In this document: positions 5,925 to 13,235 of the stretch, piece after piece
How the letters are laid out: each line of letters opens with the position of its first letter
Position numbering within the stretch: the stretch's first letter is position 1
Assembly (NCBI GenBank): GCA_020719895.1
Contig: DYPM01000013.1
Location: forward strand, 1-21,680
From: Sulfurovum sp.
GTDB lineage: Bacteria; Campylobacterota; Campylobacteria; Campylobacterales; Sulfurovaceae
DNA: 21,680 bases
Reading direction: 5' to 3'
Made by a program: the position numbers and the translations under genes
Notes under the pieces: generated by a model
What the model was told of the DNA's origin: nothing
Databases searched by the model: none
Seen by the model: only the letters and a program-made list of their open reading frames with translations

Positions 5925-8261
5925 CTATTTTGTCTCTTGATTTTTGATTTTATAAGGAAGAAACTCTTGGAGCAATAGAGAAATAGAATCAATCTGAATA
6001 GGTTTGGAAGCATAACCATCCATTCCTTCCAAAATATAGCGTTCTTTGTCTCCTTCAAGTGCATTTGCGGTGAGTGCAACGATTGGAATGTGGTATTGAT
6101 TTTGTTCTTTTTCAAACTTCAAAATCGCATGTGTCGCTTCTATTCCTCCCATGACAGGCATCTGTATATCTAAAAAAATAATATCATAACGGTTTTCTTT
6201 GCGGTAATTTAATGCTACCTCTCCATTTTCTGCAAGTGTGACAATAGCACCCATATTTTCTAAAACACGTTTGATAAGTTTTTGGTTGATGAGATTGTCT
6301 TCTGCGACAAGTACACTAAAAGGTTTTAGTTCTACGACTTTTGTTGTTGTGTTCACTTTTTGTTTTGTAAGATCTAAAATATTTTGAAGCTTTGTGAAAG
6401 TAATTGGTGTATATATCGTTTTGAAAGTCGCAAAATCCAACTCATTTATTTTGTTTTTGTGGTGCGGTTTGATCACGACTACAACATCGCATTTTATGAG
6501 CAAAAGAGTTTGAAGTGTTTGTGTTGTGATATCTTCAAAATCAACGAAAAGAATATCAGGCAACAGTTGAGTATCAATCTCCATAATAACATCTGCTTGT
6601 TTGCACAAGATATTCAAATAACGAATAGTATCTCTAAGACACAAAGAGGATATTCTCTCTGCTGGTTGATAATAAGCAACGGAGAGTTCGTTGTATTTTG
6701 TTATAGTTTTGTCTGAAAGTACCGAATCAAAATCTATCGAAAAATAAAAAGTAGCACCTTTATTTTTGTCTCTACTTAAATGCAATTTACTTCCCATCAG
6801 CTCCAATAGTTTTGCACAAATAGCAAGACCTAATCCTGTGCCACTATATTTTCGTATGATGTTGCTGGTGTCTTCTTGGGAGAATGCCTCAAAAATCTTC
6901 TCTTGATTATTTATAGAAATTTCATTGCTTGAGTCTTTGACTTTAAAAAGTAATGTTGTTTGTGTATCTTTTTTTTCTGTTTTTTCGATATGTATATTGA
7001 TAGAACCATTTTGGGACGTAAACTTTATTGCATTATGGATAAGATTGATAAGCACCTGTTTTATTTTTGTCGAATCTCCAGTCAATCGATAAGAGATGAG
7101 TTTTGGATCTATATAAAGTCCTAAATCAATCTCTTTTTCGGAAGCTTTGAGAGTGTACTCCTCCACAACACTCTCAATCTCAACAAAGAGATCAAACTCA
7201 CTCACCTCCATCTTCACTCTCTCACTCTCTATTTTGGAGAGATCCAACACATCACCGATAATATTCAAGAGGTTTTCGGAACTCTTTTGGATAATCTGCA
7301 CAAACTCCAACTGCTCGGTTGTAAGTTCGGTTGTTTTAAGAAGTTCGGTAAAACCCATAATCCCATTGAGTGGCGTACGAATCTCGTGAGACATATTTGC
7401 CAAAAAAAGAGATTTGATTTTATTGGATTTTTGAGCCATAGCTTGACTCTCTTTGACTTCAAAAATCAATTTTTTGAGAAACTGATAAACAACCTTAGTG
7501 TCACCTTTTGCTACTGCTTTGGCAAGATTGTCATTTGTAGCGTCTTTTTCATCGACAAGTTCCTCCAATAACTCTTTGATACTTTTGAGTTCGTGTTTCA
7601 TACTCTCAAAAAAACGTACCATAAAAAAAGAAAACACCAACAAAAGTAGAGTGATAAAACCCAAAATAATCAACTCACTTCTTTGGCGATCGCTACTAAG
7701 CTCCATCAGTCCAATCGCACCTTTGAGTGCATTTACACGTAAGGAGCGCGAGATTGTAGTGTGCTGTGCAAGCTGTGCATAACTCCAAAGTGCAGGATAA
7801 TCATAAATGGGTTGATTTAAAAACACCGAGAGAAGTAACTCAAAATTAGGCTCTACGCTTATAGTGCTATTTTTTTCCAAAAGAGAGAGTCGTGTTTTTT
7901 GAGATTGTGCAAATTTCTCAAAAAAAGATTTAGTCGATGGTATCATCTGTTTGTAGTGATATGTGATATATTTTTGTAACTCTGCGATGCTTTTATCGGT
8001 TTTTTTCTGCTGTGCTTTAAGTAGAAGTGTATTCTCCTTGTTGTCTCTATCTTGAAGATAAGCGTAAGTCGTCTTTGATTCTGTATGAATCTCTTCGATT
8101 ACATTATCCGCTACTTGAAGATACTCCACAGACTCAAGCGTTTGAGTGGTAATAAAATAACGTAATCCAATAGAATAGAAACCATACAATACAACTGTCA
8201 TTGCGAGAAAAATCAACATTGCACAAGTAGTTTTAAAACGATTCTTGCTCCATCTTTTCAA
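5925..8261 (-). CDS. Membrane-bound hybrid sensor histidine kinase
   Basis: This is a 778-residue hybrid kinase. TM1 is at about 13-33 and TM2 at about 196-217, enclosing a roughly 160-residue, mostly helical periplasmic sensor region of unknown ligand. HisKA follows with ANMSHEIRTPLNG, phospho-acceptor His292. HATPase_c has N-box INLIHNAIKF (405-414) and G2 GTGLGLAI (474-481), but the G1 box reads DSSNEIS (443-449) instead of the usual DxGxG pattern. A receiver-like region without an obvious acceptor site covers about 525-635. A complete C-terminal receiver follows (ED 654-655, Asp698 in FLDIQMPVMGG, Lys753). The start is TTG at 8261, chosen because AGAAGG lies just upstream and the next in-frame ATG falls inside TM1. 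No DNA-binding output is present, so signal probably passes to another protein. Confidence 0.93.
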   Translation of the reverse strand: MKRWSKNRFKTTCAMLIFLAMTVVLYGFYSIGLRYFITTQTLESVEYLQVADNVIEEIHTESKTTYAYLQDRDNKENTLLLKAQQKKTDKSIAELQKYITYHYKQMIPSTKSFFEKFAQSQKTRLSLLEKNSTISVEPNFELLLSVFLNQPIYDYPALWSYAQLAQHTTISRSLRVNALKGAIGLMELSSDRQRSELIILGFITLLLLVFSFFMVRFFESMKHELKSIKELLEELVDEKDATNDNLAKAVAKGDTKVVYQFLKKLIFEVKESQAMAQKSNKIKSLFLANMSHEIRTPLNGIMGFTELLKTTELTTEQLEFVQIIQKSSENLLNIIGDVLDLSKIESERVKMEVSEFDLFVEIESVVEEYTLKASEKEIDLGLYIDPKLISYRLTGDSTKIKQVLINLIHNAIKFTSQNGSINIHIEKTEKKDTQTTLLFKVKDSSNEISINNQEKIFEAFSQEDTSNIIRKYSGTGLGLAICAKLLELMGSKLHLSRDKNKGATFYFSIDFDSVLSDKTITKYNELSVAYYQPAERISSLCLRDTIRYLNILCKQADVIMEIDTQLLPDILFVDFEDITTQTLQTLLLIKCDVVVVIKPHHKNKINELDFATFKTIYTPITFTKLQNILDLTKQKVNTTTKVVELKPFSVLVAEDNLINQKLIKRVLENMGAIVTLAENGEVALNYRKENRYDIIFLDIQMPVMGGIEATHAILKFEKEQNQYHIPIVALTANALEGDKERYILEGMDGYASKPIQIDSISLLLQEFLPYKIKNQETK

Positions 8262-8299
8262 GATTTTTTCCTTCTAAGCTCAACGCTATACTCATATTT

Positions 8300-8327
8300 T
8301 TTATAGATTGTTCTAATGTGGAACAAT
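8300..8327 (-). promoter_or_regulatory. Kinase promoter with adjacent palindrome
   Basis: On the minus strand a -10-like TATAAA (8300-8305) lies about 40 nt before the kinase TTG. Directly upstream is a perfect inverted repeat, ATTGTTC-7 nt-GAACAAT (8307-8327), covering the spacer/-35 zone. This is a plausible regulator-binding site. No regulator is identified. Confidence 0.42.
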
Positions 8328-8331
8328 GTCA

Positions 8332-8511
8332 TTATCGAGCATCTCCTTTGTTTTTTTTGACAAGTTTTATCGCAATATCAACTGATTTTTTTAGTATCAC
8401 TTCTTCATTCATGTCAGTAACACGACTCGAAGCTACATATATTGCAAATACTTCTGCTGACATCTTTGCGATAAACATCTTCGTTCTGATTAAGCTTTGA
8501 ATCAATCTCAT
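8332..8511 (-). CDS. Small ORF upstream of the kinase, possibly frameshifted
   Basis: This 59-codon ORF is not a recognised family. The second half looks coding (FAIYVASSR, then EEVILKKSVDIAIKLVKK, an amphipathic charged helix). The best ribosome site (CGGAG) instead serves an ATG at 8515 in another frame. That frame reads MNEIDSKLNQNEDVYRKDV, also plausible protein, before stopping near 8414. Joining the two frames around 8455-8465 would give one protein of about 60 residues, so the locus may carry a 1-nt frameshift (real or a sequencing error) or encode only the shorter form. It lies 70 nt upstream of the kinase start on the same strand and could be its leader gene. The rest of 8262-8649 (8516-8649) holds only the accC leader, with no clear promoter. 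Confidence 0.42.
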   Translation of the reverse strand: MRLIQSLIRTKMFIAKMSAEVFAIYVASSRVTDMNEEVILKKSVDIAIKLVKKNKGDAR

Positions 8512-8649
8512 TCATACGACACTCCGTAATAAATTATATCAAAATCATTTGAGTTATTGAGAGATATACAAAAAGTAAATCAAGCCCACCATAAGGTTAA
8601 GGTAATGAGATTACAATATTCTTCTACTATACATTATTAGGAAGAGTCG

Positions 8650-10071
8650 ATGAAAAAAATCAAAAAAATTCTGATTGCCAACCGTGGTGAAATTGCATTG
8701 CGTATTATTCGTGCTTGTAGTGAACTCAATATACAAAGTGTCGCCATTCACTCCGAAGTAGACAAAGAAGGTATATGGGTCAAAAAAGCCGATGAGAGTA
8801 TCGCGATAGAAGGTGATGTAATCAAAGCGTATCTTGACTATGACGTTATTATCTCTCTTGCCAAAAAAGCAAATTGTGATGCGATTCACCCAGGTTATGG
8901 ATTTTTATCTGAAAATGCTGATTTTGCAAGAGCTTGTGGACAAAATGGCATTATCTTTATTGGACCAAAACCTGAACACATTGCTCTTTTTGGAGACAAA
9001 ACTGAATCTAAAAAAGCAATGAAAGCAGTTGGTGTACCTGTCATTGAAGGAACTGAAGAGGCGATTACTGACAAAGTCGCAGCAGCAAAAATTGCAGAGC
9101 AGATTGGTTTTCCTATCATTATCAAAGCAGCATTTGGTGGTGGCGGTAGAGGAATGCGTATCGTACACAAATCCAAAGAGTTTGATGAGATGTTTGAGAG
9201 TGCTACAGCAGAATCGATGAAGTTTTTTGGAAGAGGCGAAGTATTTATCGAGAAGTATGTAACCAATCCACGTCATATTGAGATTCAGATTGTCGCAGAC
9301 AAATACGGCAATGTCGTTCACCTCGGAGATAGAGACTGTTCGATTCAACGACGACACCAAAAAGTAATCGAAATCGCTCCTTCTCCACGCTTGAGCGAAA
9401 CCGTGCGAAGAGAACTCTATCGCATCTCTACCAAAGCGATGTTCAAGCTCGGATACGAGAGTGTTGGAACTATTGAGTTTTTGATTGACGAACACGACAC
9501 TATCTACTTTATCGAAATGAACACACGTGTACAAGTAGAGCATCCTGTGACAGAAATTATTAGCGGTATAGATATTATTCAACGTATGATTGAAATTGCC
9601 GAAGGAGATCCGCTTAAATTTCTTCAAGAGGAGATCAAGTTTAGGGGTTATGCGATTGAGTTTCGTATCAACGCTGAAAATCCAGAAAAAAACTTTTTGC
9701 CTTCTGTAGGAACAGTCACCACTTATCTTACACCAGGCGGTCCGGGAGTACGACTTGATACTTCTCTCTATTCTGGTTATACAGTTCCAGGAAACTATGA
9801 CTCAATGGTAGGAAAACTAATTGTATGGGCTTTGGATTGGGAAGGTGCGACCAACAAAGCACGTAGAGCTTTGGATGAGTTTATCATCGAAGGATTTCCA
9901 ACCAATATGCCACTTCACCAACATATCGTAAGAGATCAAGATTTCATTGATGGAAAATTCACTACAGGCTATCTTGATACAAAACTTTCTATTTTTAATG
10001 TACGTAATGCAGATACCGTAAAAGAAGAAGAGAGAAAAAAATCAAATATTTTCCAAAAATTTCTTTGGTAG
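8650..10071 (+). CDS. accC: Biotin carboxylase subunit (AccC/PycA type)
   Basis: This 473-residue ATP-grasp enzyme carboxylates the biotin of a carrier protein using ATP and bicarbonate. It has the biotin-carboxylase N-domain ILIANRGEIALRIIRA (8-23), the Gly-rich ATP lid KAAFGGGGRGMRIV (159-172), RDCSIQRRHQKVIEIAP (228-244), and the catalytic EMNTRVQVEHPVTE (289-302). The C-terminus extends about 25 residues past usual AccC proteins, with a charged KEEERKK stretch. No biotin carrier or carboxyltransferase gene is adjacent, so it could serve acetyl-CoA carboxylase or a two-subunit pyruvate/2-oxoglutarate carboxylase. The DGKFTTGYLD ending (434-443) resembles the latter group, so the symbol is tentative. 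The start ATG has AGGAAGAG upstream. It ends convergent with the next gene, 7 nt apart. Confidence 0.9.
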   Translation: MKKIKKILIANRGEIALRIIRACSELNIQSVAIHSEVDKEGIWVKKADESIAIEGDVIKAYLDYDVIISLAKKANCDAIHPGYGFLSENADFARACGQNGIIFIGPKPEHIALFGDKTESKKAMKAVGVPVIEGTEEAITDKVAAAKIAEQIGFPIIIKAAFGGGGRGMRIVHKSKEFDEMFESATAESMKFFGRGEVFIEKYVTNPRHIEIQIVADKYGNVVHLGDRDCSIQRRHQKVIEIAPSPRLSETVRRELYRISTKAMFKLGYESVGTIEFLIDEHDTIYFIEMNTRVQVEHPVTEIISGIDIIQRMIEIAEGDPLKFLQEEIKFRGYAIEFRINAENPEKNFLPSVGTVTTYLTPGGPGVRLDTSLYSGYTVPGNYDSMVGKLIVWALDWEGATNKARRALDEFIIEGFPTNMPLHQHIVRDQDFIDGKFTTGYLDTKLSIFNVRNADTVKEEERKKSNIFQKFLW

Positions 10072-10078
10072 TCTAAAT

Positions 10079-10375
10079 CTACTTCCATTTCTTTGTAAGA
10101 TGCCATCCTTGCTCAAGAGGGCAAGGATAAATGACAAGTGAAGCCAAAGATAGAGACGAAACAGTTTGAGCCTCTTTGTAAGTGGAGTAAAGAAATTTTG
10201 ACTCTCCATTGCTTTCATGGCAAGTGCAAGAGAGTCTTTCTTTTTGATCTATCGTAAAATTGTTGAGTCTTTCCATTTCTATTTCAAAAAGTGATTTTGG
10301 AGTGAATTTAGCAGAAGTAACTTTTGTTCTTTTTTTGATCTCTTGAAGCACCTCTTTATACTCTTTGTGCTTCAT
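10079..10375 (-). CDS. Small Cys/His protein with a C-terminal CP-x4-GWHLT motif
   Basis: This is a 98-residue hypothetical protein. A basic, helical N-terminal half is followed by CTCHES (50-55) and YPCPLEQGWHLTKKW (83-97). The ending resembles small zinc-ribbon-like proteins that finish in CPxCxGWHLT, but here the second Cys of that pair is missing (Leu-Glu-Gln), leaving C50, C52, H53, C85 and H92 as possible ligands. A partial zinc site is an inference. The ATG at 10375 was chosen because it lies 4 nt after the stop of the DUF1456 gene and TTGGAG sits just upstream; the frame continues to 10414, but that part overlaps the upstream gene. It is the last gene of the minus-strand run. Function unknown. 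Confidence 0.72.
   Translation of the reverse strand: MKHKEYKEVLQEIKKRTKVTSAKFTPKSLFEIEMERLNNFTIDQKERLSCTCHESNGESKFLYSTYKEAQTVSSLSLASLVIYPCPLEQGWHLTKKWK
10105..10128. repeat. 8-bp perfect inverted repeat downstream of accC
   Basis: ATCCTTGC and GCAAGGAT are separated by 8 nt, 33 nt after the accC stop and inside the 3' end of the convergent small gene. There is no T-run on either side, so it is not a canonical terminator. It might still act as a 3' hairpin for the accC transcript. Confidence 0.35.
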
Positions 10376-10379
10376 AAAA

Positions 10380-10856
10380 CTACTCCAACTCATTCCCAGC
10401 AAAATAAAATTCATCTAAACCATTCAAAAAACTACCAAGTAGTTCATCAGAACAAGGTTTGAAGTTTTTGTGGTTCTCCTTACGAAATAGAGATGCTAAT
10501 TGCTGTTTGGTAAGCTCCACATCAGCAAGTGCAAAAAGAATCCTTAATTCATACTCTTTAAGATCAAGTGCAATACGGAGTTTTTTAAGGATAAGATTGT
10601 TTGTGAGTAGCACCTCTTCATCGACCAAGACAGGAGAAGAACCACGACGCAATGTCACCAATCCATCCAAAAAAATCCCCAACTCTTCATAGGTTGCTAT
10701 CATAAAAGAGTTATCTTGCGAGCGTTTAAGAAGAGATTCAAGATGATCTTTTGTCATCTCGTATCCCTCCAAACCATACGCTTTGATTATCTCTTCGTGA
10801 CTCAAAGAGAGAGCTTTTTGGATTTTATAAATAATTTCGTTGGTGGTCAATCTCAT
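10380..10856 (-). CDS. DUF1456 (YehS-like) protein
   Basis: This 158-residue protein matches the DUF1456/YehS family of small cytoplasmic proteins of unknown function. Two similar halves are visible. Residues 3-70 contain TTNEIIYKIQKALSLS and a KRSQDNSF-x-FLDGL ending. Residues 85-150 contain LTNNLILKKLRIALDLK, then VELTKQQLASLFRK and FLNGLDEF. Each half is an all-helical repeat with an N-D/E-hydrophobic-LR-AL pattern typical of the family. The ATG follows the yceI-family stop by 5 nt without a good ribosome site, so translation is probably coupled to the gene upstream. Length is normal and no defects are seen. Confidence 0.85.
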   Translation of the reverse strand: MRLTTNEIIYKIQKALSLSHEEIIKAYGLEGYEMTKDHLESLLKRSQDNSFMIATYEELGIFLDGLVTLRRGSSPVLVDEEVLLTNNLILKKLRIALDLKEYELRILFALADVELTKQQLASLFRKENHKNFKPCSDELLGSFLNGLDEFYFAGNELE

Positions 10857-10861
10857 AGATA

Positions 10862-11443
10862 CTATTTTAGATGATCAATATGAAGCTCAAACGCAATCTC
10901 TACATCATTCCACGTTTTTCCTTCGTGGAGTGTATAGCAACTTTTATTGATTGACTCCAAAGCCTCTTTGGCATTAAAATCAAAAAGATCAATAGTACCA
11001 ACAGCCTGTAGTGCATCGTTTTGCATTGCGTATTTCATTGGAATAATTTTGTTGATACTATTCATAACAATAGAGACTTTGAGTGTGCCTTTGTCTGTTT
11101 CTGTCGTTGAAGGTGTCACTTCTATAATTTTTGCAGTGATTGTTTGTTGTGCCAATTTATCAAAAAAAGAGTCTCGAAGTGTTTTGTCTCTTTCTTGATT
11201 TTGAGTATTGACCGATGAAGTATCAATGCTCGCAGAAACTCCATCAAGAAGTGCAGTAAGAGTTTTGGCTTCTTTTTTTGGTGCTATTTTTACACCATCA
11301 AAGACTCCTTTTACACTCAATTTCCCCAATGTTTTATAGGCACTCCATTGGACTTGAATCGTACTGTTGGTATCGATTTTATACGATTGTGCTTGTGATG
11401 TAATAATCAAGCCCATACAAAATGTCAAAAGTGTTTTTTTCAT
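10862..11443 (-). CDS. YceI-family periplasmic protein
   Basis: This 193-residue exported protein of the YceI family has a lipocalin-like beta-barrel that in characterised members binds isoprenoid-type lipids. The signal peptide is at 1 to about 20 (MKKTLLTFCMGLIITSQA). The mature part starts YKIDTNSTIQVQWSAYKT and contains the family core: GVFDGV, a Ser/Thr-rich SIDTSSVNTQNQERD segment, LRDSFFDKL, and VGTIDLFDF. The start at 11443 was preferred over an ATG two codons upstream because TAGGAA then has 6-nt spacing. It is separated from the DUF302 gene by 111 nt that contain two strong hairpins. Short distances then link it to the DUF1456 gene. A link to acid or envelope stress is only family-level knowledge. 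Confidence 0.88.
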   Translation of the reverse strand: MKKTLLTFCMGLIITSQAQSYKIDTNSTIQVQWSAYKTLGKLSVKGVFDGVKIAPKKEAKTLTALLDGVSASIDTSSVNTQNQERDKTLRDSFFDKLAQQTITAKIIEVTPSTTETDKGTLKVSIVMNSINKIIPMKYAMQNDALQAVGTIDLFDFNAKEALESINKSCYTLHEGKTWNDVEIAFELHIDHLK

Positions 11444-11465
11444 TATCATTTCCTACTATTAAATT

Positions 11466-11497
11466 TTGCACAATCCAAATAAGTTTAGATTGTGCAA
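11466..11497. repeat. Perfect 10-bp inverted repeat upstream of the yceI-family gene
   Basis: TTGCACAATC and GATTGTGCAA flank a 12-nt loop, 23 nt before the yceI-family ATG on the minus strand. As RNA it would be a leader hairpin near the ribosome site; as DNA, a wide-spaced operator. No T-run follows. Confidence 0.55.
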
Positions 11498-11525
11498 GTT
11501 TGCTAAAGCTTTGCCTTTGGCAAGA

Positions 11526-11546
11526 AAGGAGTCATTTTGACTCCTT
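11526..11546 (-). terminator. Hairpin after the DUF302 gene
   Basis: AAGGAGTCA-TTT-TGACTCCTT is a perfect 9-bp stem, 8 nt after the DUF302 stop. The following bases on the minus strand (TCTTGCC) are not a good T-run. It may be a weak terminator or an mRNA-stabilising/processing hairpin between the ychF-DUF302 and yceI parts. Confidence 0.45.
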
Positions 11547-11554
11547 GTGTGAAT

Positions 11555-12028
11555 CTATTTTTTGCTTACTTCTTGTGCAAGCTCTCTCATTTCTAAAGCC
11601 AATGCTGTAATAATACGCAAACATTGCTTATCTTTAATATTGTGTTTGAGTGACCAATATTCAGGATTGGTGTAAGTAATAGTCGTATGTCCTTCATAGT
11701 TGGTATCAAAAAGCATACGAAGTGGCAAATCAAGCCCCATTGATGGATTACAAATAATCAATTGACTGTCTGCTGCTTGGTTTTCAAACGCAACGACGCT
11801 GTTTGGTTTGAGCTGTATATTTATTTTTTTTGCATCAGATTGATGATCAATGATTGTTATTTGGTTCATTCCTTTGGCTTGAAGCACTTTTTTGAGTTTT
11901 GCTATTGCTTCTGGAAGAGTGTTTTGACTCTCAAAACTCTCCAAAAAACCACCTCTTTTTTTACTTTCGCATCCACCAAAACCCACTAAAGCAATTAACG
12001 TTATCGTTATCCATATTTTAAAATGCAT
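11555..12028 (-). CDS. DUF302-family exported (possible lipo-) protein
   Basis: This 157-residue protein has an N-terminal export signal (MHFKIWITITLIALVGFGGC) and a DUF302 domain. The family core is seen as ITIIDHQSDAKKINIQL, then LIICNPSMGLDLPLRMLF and ITYTNPEYW. Cys20 could be lipidated, but the lipobox (FGGC) is weak, so a cleaved periplasmic form is also possible. The start at 12028 was chosen because TGGAG lies 6 nt upstream. An ATG at 12040 overlaps the ychF stop by 1 nt (TGATG) and would add four residues before the signal. It is therefore translationally linked to ychF. DUF302 function is not established. Confidence 0.83.
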   Translation of the reverse strand: MHFKIWITITLIALVGFGGCESKKRGGFLESFESQNTLPEAIAKLKKVLQAKGMNQITIIDHQSDAKKINIQLKPNSVVAFENQAADSQLIICNPSMGLDLPLRMLFDTNYEGHTTITYTNPEYWSLKHNIKDKQCLRIITALALEMRELAQEVSKK

Positions 12029-12039
12029 ACTGTACTCCA

Positions 12040-13143
12040 TCAAACGTTAAATCTAAAGTGCATAATATCGCCATCTTGGACGATATACTCTTTGCCTTCA
12101 AGACGGCTTTTCCCTGCTTCTTTGGCTTTTTGTTCACCGCCACAAGCGATATAGTCGTCATATCCGATCACTTCGGCACGGATAAATCCTTTTTCAAAAT
12201 CGTTATGGATAACCGAAGCGGCTTTTGGGGCAGTGGTATTTTTGCGAATTGTCCACGCACGCACCTCTTTGACTCCTGCGGTGAAGTAGCTCATAAGTCC
12301 AAGTTTGTCAAACCCTTTACGGATGATTTGATCAAGTCCCGATTCTGTTACGCCCAATGAGTCGAGTATCTCCGATCTCTCTTCATCGTCAAATCCTGCC
12401 ATCTCCTCTTCGACTTTAGCACAGAGTTTGATCACTTCACGGTCGTGTTCAGTAGCATACGCTCTTACTGCTTTTACGTGTTTGTTATCTTCGGAGAGTC
12501 CCTCTTCGTCGACATTGACACCATACATAATCTCTTTGTTTGTGAGAAGTCTAAGATCTTTTTTGAGTGTTGCATACGCTTCGTTGTCAAATTGATCAAA
12601 GCTTGAGGCTGGTTTTCCATCAGAGATATGTGCCATCAACGCTTCGGCGATTTCAAGTTGTGCTAAAGCATCTTTGTCTTTGCCTTTAGCTTTTTTTTGG
12701 ATAGTATCGATTCGTTTTTGGAGTGATTCTATATCTACAAGTAGAAGTTCTGTCTCGATGATTTCAATATCGCGGATTGGATCAACAGAGCCTTCGGTGT
12801 GAGTGATATTTTCATCTTCAAAACATCGAACGATCTCTAAGATTACTTCGGTTTCTCGGATATTGGAAAGAAACTTATTGCCAAGTCCTTCGCCTCTACT
12901 TGCACCTTTGACCAATCCTGCAATATCAACAAAGTCTATCGTAGAGTACTGAATTCTTTCTGGTTTGACGATTTTAGCAAGCTCATCAAGCCTACTGTCT
13001 GGAACAGGAACGATTGCTTTGTTTGGTTCGATAGTGCAAAAAGGGTAGTTCGCACTCTCTGCGTTTTGTGCTTTAGTGAGTGCATTAAATGTGGTCGATT
13101 TCCCTACGTTTGGTAATCCGACTAATCCTATACCAAGTCCCAT
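12040..13143 (-). CDS. ychF: Ribosome-associated P-loop NTPase YchF
   Basis: This 367-residue YchF/OLA1-family protein (about 363-366 residues in most bacteria) binds ribosomes and hydrolyses ATP/GTP; its role is linked to translation and oxidative stress. G1 GLPNVGKST is at 9-17, G3 DIAGLVKGAS at 73-82, a coiled-coil/helical insertion follows, and the C-terminal TGS domain covers about residues 283-366 (WTIRKNTTAPKAASVIHNDF, then VQDGDIMHFRFNV). The ATG at 13143 has AAGGAACAGT upstream. In C. jejuni and H. pylori, ychF is next to pepA. Here pepA lies upstream on the same strand, but a hemerythrin and a receiver gene sit between them. It is followed without a gap by the DUF302 gene. Confidence 0.96.
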   Translation of the reverse strand: MGLGIGLVGLPNVGKSTTFNALTKAQNAESANYPFCTIEPNKAIVPVPDSRLDELAKIVKPERIQYSTIDFVDIAGLVKGASRGEGLGNKFLSNIRETEVILEIVRCFEDENITHTEGSVDPIRDIEIIETELLLVDIESLQKRIDTIQKKAKGKDKDALAQLEIAEALMAHISDGKPASSFDQFDNEAYATLKKDLRLLTNKEIMYGVNVDEEGLSEDNKHVKAVRAYATEHDREVIKLCAKVEEEMAGFDDEERSEILDSLGVTESGLDQIIRKGFDKLGLMSYFTAGVKEVRAWTIRKNTTAPKAASVIHNDFEKGFIRAEVIGYDDYIACGGEQKAKEAGKSRLEGKEYIVQDGDIMHFRFNV

Positions 13144-13235
13144 ACTGTTCCTTAATAATTTATTTTTAGAGGTTGTTAGAGGTTTTTGCTCTCCATTGAG
13201 GAGAGAAAAATAAAAAAGTAAAATCTATAAGAGGT

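Noticed and set aside
7265..7782. Open frames overlapping the kinase on both strands
   Set aside because: They are shadows of the HisKA and linker region, without ribosome sites or recognisable domains.
8905..9627. 240-codon open frame antisense to accC
   Set aside because: Cys/Asn/Phe-rich low-quality protein, no ribosome site, entirely inside a well-supported gene on the other strand.
13189..13205. CTCTCC-5 nt-GGAGAG as a terminator for the receiver gene or promoter-proximal terminator before ychF
   Set aside because: On neither strand is it followed by a T-run; it is a short palindrome upstream of the receiver stop side only. Left unassigned.
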